34,995 nt of DNA from Mesaphorura yosii (Eukaryota > Arthropoda > Collembola > Poduromorpha > Tullbergiidae). Under the pieces are notes generated by a model. The model was not told the DNA's origin, searched no databases, and saw only the letters and a program-made list of their open reading frames with translations. Shown here in pieces: positions 29,780-34,995 of the stretch (the stretch's first letter is position 1; every line of letters begins with the position of its first letter). Location: the NCBI GenBank assembly GCA_009869945.1, contig WIXG01000591.1, forward strand, positions 1-34,995, given 5' to 3'. A program made the translations under genes and the position numbers.

Positions 29780-30950
29780 CATCTCAGGCTCCGACGGTCT
29801 AGACCCCGTATTTGAAATCTACTCTGCTGCTTGCTCTGAAGTATTCAAATTTCTGGGGTGCCAGCCGCGTGTATCACGACCCGAATGATGGCGCTGGAGT
29901 CCTCCGACTGCACAAAAGATATCGGCACCTCGCGGCTGGGGCATTCTCTCAAGCGTCACGGCCGTTGTGCTAGCCCAACTAGCCTTAAACTCTACGTGAA
30001 CTGTTTTCAGCTGCAAAATCCCGCATTTATGATGCTGATCCTGTTCGCCATCGCAAACAGCCTCATTGTGAGAGTCCAGTACGAATTTGTGATTTATCCG
30101 CTCGTGGTGGTTGCAAAATTTCGGCTTCTGTACGAAGTCGTCGATACGCACCAGCTGAGAAACGCGTGCCGAGTGCGATACCACCTGAAAATGTAAAGGT
30201 GGATGCTTATCCCGAATTTGGGCATGCAAGTGCTGGGGTTCCTAATTGATTGCAAGCTGATTGCTGGTCACATGCTCCCAATTTGCTCGACGAAATCCCG
30301 CGGTCAGTCGGATTTAAACAAACTACCCGCACATCGCGTGGTCGTACCTCGTCTGCAGCGTGGACTGCATAACGGTGATACTCGGGACTGTCCGCTTCGC
30401 AGCAGCTGGGGGAATAATGGCCGTCCTTTCCTTGAACTTGTAAGTATAGTATGGAGGGAGTTTCTGAACATATTTATCTCATATATTGAATCAAATTTTG
30501 AAGGGCCAGAACACTCAACTTCGCTTCGCCGAACTCCGAGATGACGCTGCGCGTGTGGGCACGTGAGCAGCTACTAATGCGAGTCGTCTACAAGATTTTC
30601 AACGAATCTTTGGAGTCTGTAAAGATGTCTGGACTCGCCTCGTACGTATCATATACAATCCTGATATGGCACGCACTCATTAAAGTCAAGTACAATGGCG
30701 CGATGACACTCTACATCGGCGTCGGCGCTCTCGTTATGACCGTCGGCTTGAAACTGCTGAGTCGTCTTTTTTGCCTCGCTCACGACGTCTCGGCGAAGGA
30801 GCTCGCGTCGCAACCAGGAAATATTGCCAGCAGTACGTGCGAGCGTGCCGGCCTGTGGGAAGCTTCTGTAAGAATTACACACGAGAATCCGGCATGAAGC
30901 TGTGGAGGACCGCAGGTGACAGTTTAGTGAATTTGGTGCTCACTTTCTAA
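29780..30950 (+). pseudogene. Broken plus-strand copy of the two-exon 7TM receptor
   Basis: This copy is in the opposite orientation to the intact gene. It reads L-K-Y-S-N-F-W then R-V-Y-H-D-P-N-D and L-R-L-H-K-R, shifts frame near 29940-29990, continues Q-L-Q-N-P-A-F-M-M-L-I-L-F, then meets an in-frame TAA (30194-30196), then V-L-G-F-L-I-D-C. A shift near 30300 gives N-Y-P-H-I-A-W-S-Y-L-V. The intron is preserved (30440-30503, gtaagt...gaag) at the same position and phase as in the intact gene. Exon 2 reads N-S-E-M-T-L-R-V-W-A-R-E-Q, shifts near 30830, and ends R-A-C-R-P-V, W-R-T-A-G-D-S-L-V-N-L-V-L-T-F before TAA 30948-30950. With at least three shifts and one stop it is a full-length decayed paralogue. 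Confidence 0.78.
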
Positions 30951-31114
30951 ATATTTAGCATCAAATATGCTCTAATTTTTGTAATGATTGAAAATCAAGT
31001 GTGTTGATTTGAATAAATTCAACACATTTTAGAGTAGTGTAAGAAATTTATTCGACGGCTGCGTGGCATTGTATTCGAGAATAATTTATTAAACACAATT
31101 AATATTCACAAGAA

Positions 31115-32368
31115 TTAGAAAGTCACGAGCAGATTCAGGAGGTTGTCGCCCGCTGTCCTCCAGAGCTCCACATTCGAGTCCCACGTGAAGCTCCTGCAGA
31201 AATTGCCCATACTCACTCTCCATGGTCGACAAGCCCGCACATACGCCAGCCAGTACTTGCCCGTGCCCCGCGCCCGCATCTGGCGAAATTTGAGCTCCTC
31301 GGCTGAGACATGATGCGCTGTGTAGATTTGGCGGTACATGGCTACGAACAAAATAGTCGAACCAACAGCCGCAACGACCATGTAGATCGTCATAGCCGGA
31401 TTGTACCTGACTTTGATGAGGGAGTAGCAGATAAGAACGTCGTAGGACATGAAGACTGTGCTCGAGAACACTTTGATGGGATCTAGGTTCTCATTGAAGA
31501 TTGTGCAGAGTACGCGGACGGTCAGCTGCTCACTTGCCCACTTGCGTAGCGACGGCTCGGAGTTTGGGTGGGAGGCGCCCACAGTCCTGGTTCTGTCATA
31601 CAAGACATGCCGCTTTAAAAACACACGAGCTTAGCATTACGGGTTAAAGAAGTGAAACTACCGGTTCAAAGTGAGTACTTTGTGCACTCCAGTCAGGGCC
31701 ATCAACAGGAGAACGCTGGAGAGCATCAGAGTGCAATAAAACTGCGCGGTTATGTAGACCATACTCAGAACCATGTACGACCACGCGGTGGAGGGGTAGT
31801 TTCTCCATATCCATACTACGATGGGAATCTGGATCTGTGTAGGGCACACAGGTATCAGGGTGCCAAGTATAAGCTCGCAATCGATCAGAAACCCGAGCAC
31901 AGTCAGCCATTGCAACATGAGCAGGCTCAAAAGCGAAAGTTTGATGTACATAATCGGGAATCGGAAACGGCACCCGTTCCTGGACTCGTAGTCAGTGAGG
32001 AATTGGTGAAAAAAAAGGAATTTTGTGATTACCGACCGCGGATCGACTACGAATTGGTATTGGGCACGTACGATCACTGTGTTGATGATCGTGAACAGCA
32101 GCAGCATCATAAACTCGGACCTCTGTAGTTGTAATCCTTTCGAGTACAGGCCATGAATGACTTGGGCCAGCATGAGCGCTGTGACGCTCCCGGTTGACCA
32201 GAGTCCGAAGTAGGAGGCGATATGGCGAAAAGGGTGGTCGTGCAGCCGCAGGATTCCGATGGAGTCCTTTGGGTGGTGGTATACGCGATTGGAGTACCAA
32301 AAGTTGGCGTACTTCAGAATCATGAGACACAGTTTATACAGAGAGTTCAGGTCGCCCGAGTTGGCCAT
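31115..32368 (-). CDS. Intact two-exon 7TM chemoreceptor-like protein
   Basis: Exons 32368-31662 and 31592-31115 give 394 residues. The 69-nt intron (GTAGTT...tatgacag) is in phase 2, and splicing links L-N-R to T-R-T-V-G-A-S-H-P-N-S-E, as in the plus-strand paralogue. Several hydrophobic helices are evident (for example SEFMMLLLFTIINTVIV, MLQWLTVLGFLIDCELILG, TIYMVVAAVGSTILFV). The size and 7TM layout fit arthropod gustatory/odorant-type receptors, with a C-terminal R-A-C-R-P-W-R-V block and D-N-L-L-N-L-L-V-T-F. The classic gustatory motif T-Y-x5-Q-F is not present in that form, so the subfamily is divergent, and the ligand and function are unknown. A TATA box lies about 60 nt upstream of the ATG, and a 23-bp minisatellite lies beyond it. 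Three or more decayed relatives surround this gene, the only apparently functional copy in the window. Confidence 0.75.
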
Positions 32369-32426
32369 GGTTTTGAGCAGTTGTTACTGAAAGTGAAATA
32401 AATTGACTTGCTCCGAAATGGGCAAG

Positions 32427-32433
32427 TTTTATA
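32427..32433 (-). promoter_or_regulatory. TATA box of the intact 7TM receptor gene
   Basis: TATAAAA on the minus strand within AGCTATAAAACTTGCC. A start site about 30 nt downstream (about 32400) leaves a leader of about 30 nt before ATG 32368. Confidence 0.5.
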
Positions 32434-32587
32434 GCTTTTAGGAAAGCTGAAGGCATAAGACCATTTGTGAAACATCAAAACTGCATTTCAAAGGCGTTAC
32501 TACTTCATTCACGCTTTTATAGAAACTAAATGCCCATTAGGAACTAAAACGGGGCCCCTACTTGCATTGGGAGGTGATTTACCCTTT

Positions 32588-32783
32588 AAAATGTATGAAC
32601 CACCTCTTTTAAAATGTATGAACCACCTCTTTTAAAAGGTATGAACCACCTCTTTTAAAAGGTATGAACCACCTCTTTTAAAATGTATGAACCACCTCTT
32701 TTAAAATGTAGGAACCACCTCTTTTAAAATGTATGAACCACCTCTTTTAAAATGTATGAACCACCTCTCTTAAAATGTATGAG
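32588..32783 (+). repeat. 23-bp tandem repeat (minisatellite), eight copies plus a partial ninth
   Basis: The unit aaaatgtatgaaccacctct plus ttt repeats eight times from 32588 to 32771, with a partial copy to 32783. Variants are few: copies 3 and 4 have aaaaggt, copy 6 has gtagg, copy 8 ends ctctctt. The array starts about 155 nt upstream of the receptor TATA box. The unit contains the word cacctc, an E-box-like/zinc-finger-like site, but that reading is speculative. Confidence 0.95.
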
Positions 32784-33347
32784 ATGTCGACCCACTGGGA
32801 TGTTTTAGCTAGGCCATGGAACACAAGTATGCGGACCAATTTGCGCTCTTTGGCTAAGAATACAAAAGGTCCAAAAAGTGCTGCTGCTCATGCAAATGGC
32901 GCCTAACCTAACTGACCATGCTAACCTCTCGCACGGTGGATGTGTACGACCGGTGGAGTTTCTGAGGTTGATCTGCATTTGCCCACCGCTATGGAAAAAA
33001 AAGTTTACTCTGCGAATTTTGGCCCGACTCCTTTGGCATGTTTGGCAAACACAGTTTGGCATGCAGTTATATGGTTAAGCCGTCAAGAATTTTAATAATT
33101 CTTCGATTCACTTGAGGCTTGAAAGTGGCCTATTATCAATGAGTCATGAGGTGTTTGCTGTTTAAAAATAGAAAAAACGACACTAGGAATTTTATAGATA
33201 ACAATTTTATTCCATTTCCATTAATACTCTCGAACACTCTACAATCCTTTCCCATTCGATGTCGGATGCCATATAATGCGGGTGTTAATGATTTTAATCA
33301 AGCTGGCGGCGTACCGAACTAAAATTAGCAGTCGTATCGTTAACAAT
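32784..33347. other. Intergenic stretch, no gene recognised
   Basis: Short ORFs on both strands lack recognisable content. The 3' UTR of the minus-strand Cys-rich peptide gene probably occupies the upper end; TTTATT on plus (about 33206) would read AATAAA on the minus strand. Confidence 0.4.
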
Positions 33348-33608
33348 TCAACCGAAATCATATAAGTTCAAAATCGGAAAGCTGACAATAACCCCCGAGT
33401 GGCAATTCTTGCAGCAGCTCCAGCAACTGCCACCGGGTATATTTGCAGTCTGTGGTATTCCCCTCCCCGGGTCGCAGCCGCGACATGCATTGTTGCATTG
33501 AACACACGAGCCTGAAGGGCCAGTATTGATACTGGGCGGTCCTGCTCGTACAACGATGAAGGCCACCGCAAAAACGGAAAGAAAAACGTAAATGCGGGCA
33601 GGCGACAT
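33348..33608 (-). CDS. Small secreted Cys-rich peptide with C-terminal Gly
   Basis: An 86-residue ORF from ATG 33608. The frame is open further upstream but only through a non-ATG start. The signal peptide is clear (R-I-Y-V-F-L-S-V-F-A-V-A-F-I-V-V-R-A), probably cut before G-P-P-S. The mature part of about 64 residues has eight cysteines in two near-symmetric clusters: C35-x2-C38-x3-C42-x2-C45 and C62-x2-C65-C66-x2-C69, separated by a Gly/Pro-rich spacer. The tail is hydrophobic and ends L-Y-D-F-G, a possible amidation donor. I do not recognise the family; antimicrobial-like, hormone-like or structural roles are all possible. On the minus strand a gtgagt donor (about 33662-33667) and a ctccag acceptor (about 33640) upstream suggest a small 5' UTR intron. 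Confidence 0.6.
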   Translation of the reverse strand: MSPARIYVFLSVFAVAFIVVRAGPPSINTGPSGSCVQCNNACRGCDPGRGIPQTANIPGGSCWSCCKNCHSGVIVSFPILNLYDFG

Positions 33609-33738
33609 CGCCCTTTTAGAAAAATAAATCTTGCAAAGGCTGGTCTGGAGAAAAACCGTGCACTCACGGCTATGACGAAACGGCAAATACGTCAAGACTG
33701 AACATTTCTCGTTTGCTTTAAATTATTTTATTTTGACC

Positions 33739-34100
33739 ATGGCGACGAAAACAGAATACAGACATAAACATTACTTTGATTGTATTAATCGCTGGGTCGA
33801 GAAAGTCGAGACAAAATTTACAAGCCTTGACGGGGATCCAGATACTAAAAATTGTCTTCTGATTGTGGTTGTGGATTGTTGGTGGATAATGAACTGTGGT
33901 TACCCTTTTGTACTGTTTTGGTCGACAATCGGGAAACCCCTGAATTGGCAATTGGCATATCGATTTGCAGAACCAATCACGGTGCTGTGGCCTCATTATA
34001 GAATCAAAATCGATGCTCGTGTAAATTATCTGTGGAATGCGACTGCTATGTATTTTGCAGCCCAGCCAATACAATTCAATTCAATCATTCATGAACTTGG
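33739..34100 (+). CDS. Probable first exon of an unknown membrane protein (3' part not found)
   Basis: An open frame begins at ATG 33739 (gaccATGG, good context) and runs about 120 codons to a strong splice donor (CTTG|GTATGT, GT at 34101). Read-through would stop at TAA three codons later. The peptide is hydrophilic at first, then has a hydrophobic segment (C-L-L-I-V-V-V-D-C-W-W-I-M), and is rich in Trp and Tyr. It does not align with the local receptor family and I do not recognise it. The following DNA is occupied by a minus-strand reverse-transcriptase fragment, so the next exon is either beyond the window or lost. Confidence 0.35.
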
Positions 34101-34189
34101 TATGTAAACGAAAAATGCAAATCGACGAATCGCGTTACCTGAGTTTCTCATTAGAGGCTTTTAAATTTATTGTTAATATGAATCCTGAT

Positions 34190-34930
34190 TTGAATGAACG
34201 GCATCCTTCTTTCACCCCAACCCCAAGCTGATGCGGCGCCAGGTATTCGGAAAGATCGGGAGAGATCCGCTGCAGGGTAATTTTGGCCGCCAAGCGCCTC
34301 CAAGTACACCCAACTGCTATGGGCCGAATTCCACCACACTTCTTGTTCAAAGGGGTTCAACGCGGCTCCGAAAAAAACGAGACGAACGCGATCCGGTGCA
34401 GCACCTATGAACACGATGTCCAAAAACGCTCTCATGATCACGGCCAGCTGCGTCGCCACATCGCCAAGTTCAGGAGACAACAGGTCCTTCAGTATTTGAG
34501 GTCACATGGAATCCAAACCGCCCGCAGATCCTGGGGCAAAAGTCGACACGCCCCGCCAAAGGTCAGCCTCGTTGACGGGTCCGATGACTGGTGCCCGGTC
34601 CAGCGCAGCCGGATAATTCGCAGGCAGTGGGTTCGGCGGGTGTTTCTCCAACAAGGCAAGAAGCGTAACCGGAGTATTCGGTGTCAGAGAGTAATCTGAC
34701 TCGAGCAGGCGCAGAGCACCACAGATACCACGGTCCGCCAACTTCGCTTCCACCTTCTTCGTCGCGAAGTCCCCACCAATTCTGGTGGGCGGTCTGAGCC
34801 GAGGTTGAGGGATGGCCAAACTTCGGTCGCTGCTCCACAGACGGACATTCTCCTTAACCCAGGGCGTCAGGTTCGTGACGCCGTCCGACTTGGCGGCAGG
34901 GTTGTTTAAAATGCCACTTTAGTCATTTGA
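34190..34930 (-). mobile_element. Broken non-LTR reverse-transcriptase fragment
   Basis: On the minus strand, from about 34930 down, a frame reads the pre-RT region typical of a family of LINE-like RT proteins: G-A-L-R-L-L-E-S-D, L-A-L-L-E-K-H-P-P, then G-S-A-G-G-L-D-S-M. An in-frame TGA (34502-34504) replaces the expected Arg of the G-L-D-x-x-R-P-Q motif. The same frame continues P-Q-I-L-K-D-L to F-F-G-A-A-L-N-P-F, then shifts near 34350 to K-K-C-G-G-I-R-P-I-A-V-G, R-R-L-A-A-K and L-A-P-H-Q-L-G-V-G-V. Similarity ends at about 34195, before the catalytic Y-A-D-D box. The fragment is truncated and inactive. Confidence 0.8.
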
Positions 34931-34934
34931 TTCC

Positions 34935-34995
34935 ATGCCAGTGGCATTAAATGGCATTAAATGAAATCAATGGGCATAAATGGCAACAAATGGAA
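34935..34995. repeat. Short imperfect direct repeats of a TGGCATTAAA-type word
   Basis: At the right edge variants of tggcattaaa recur about every 10-16 nt (ggcattaaatggcattaaatg, then gggcataaatggcaacaaatgg). The array runs out of the window, so its extent and its link to the retroelement fragment are unknown. Confidence 0.4.

Noticed and set aside
1..34995. Search for bacterial-type systems: CRISPR arrays, operons, toxin-antitoxin pairs, ribosome binding sites
   Set aside because: The window is spliced eukaryotic DNA. The only regular tandem array (32588-32783) has no spacers and is a minisatellite.
1..34995. tRNA or rRNA genes
   Set aside because: No cloverleaf-like A/B box arrangement or rRNA-conserved sequence was noticed by eye; a tRNAscan-type search could still find one.

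Overview
This is eukaryotic nuclear DNA from an arthropod-like animal. Introns are short (about 60-75 nt) with GT-AG ends, one intron is GC-AG, some genes have TATA boxes, and the gene families are metazoan. Three features together suggest a springtail (Collembola) or close relative: a thaumatin-like gene, very compact introns, and a decaying cluster of seven-transmembrane (7TM) chemoreceptor-like genes ending in a G-D-N-L-L-N-type motif. This assignment is an inference from gene content, not a sequence match.

Layout. 1-1576 (+): the 3' two exons of an FMRFamide-receptor-like GPCR. 2475-2748 (+): a well-bounded exon-like segment with only a 35-codon ORF. 3536-4279 (-): a WBP4/FBP21 spliceosomal protein without WW domains. 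5122-5388 (-): a possible last exon of an unrecognised gene. 5921-6784 (-): a TATA-driven, secreted, Ala-rich glycoprotein. 7686-8801 (+): an intronless TDP2-type phosphodiesterase with two C-terminal CCCH-like zinc fingers. 8963-10146 (+): a decayed 7TM receptor. 10937-15439 (+): an intronless 1500-residue SAMD9/SAMD9L-like protein. About 16000-16631 (-): a decayed F-box fragment. 17375-19095 (-): a complete six-exon SLC1 (EAAT/ASCT) transporter with substitutions at coupling and substrate positions. 20638-25165 (+): a four-exon integrin alpha chain. 25786-26700 (+): a thaumatin-like protein whose 72-nt intron is stop-free and in frame. 27400-32368: the 7TM receptor cluster, with one intact two-exon gene (31115-32368, -) and decayed copies on both strands. 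32588-32783: a 23-bp minisatellite just upstream of the intact receptor's TATA box. 33348-33608 (-): a small secreted Cys-rich peptide. 33739-34100 (+): a probable first exon of an unknown membrane protein. 34190-34930 (-): a broken non-LTR reverse-transcriptase fragment.

The genes do not form one pathway; this is an ordinary mixed gene neighbourhood. The most unusual content is (i) the SAMD9-like STAND NTPase, a family tied in vertebrates to antiviral translation control, (ii) the TDP2-zinc finger fusion, and (iii) the SLC1 carrier that has lost residues needed for glutamate recognition and K+ coupling. Exon boundaries for the multi-exon genes were built by hand. For the SLC1, integrin, receptor and thaumatin genes the joins keep the reading frame exactly, which supports them.
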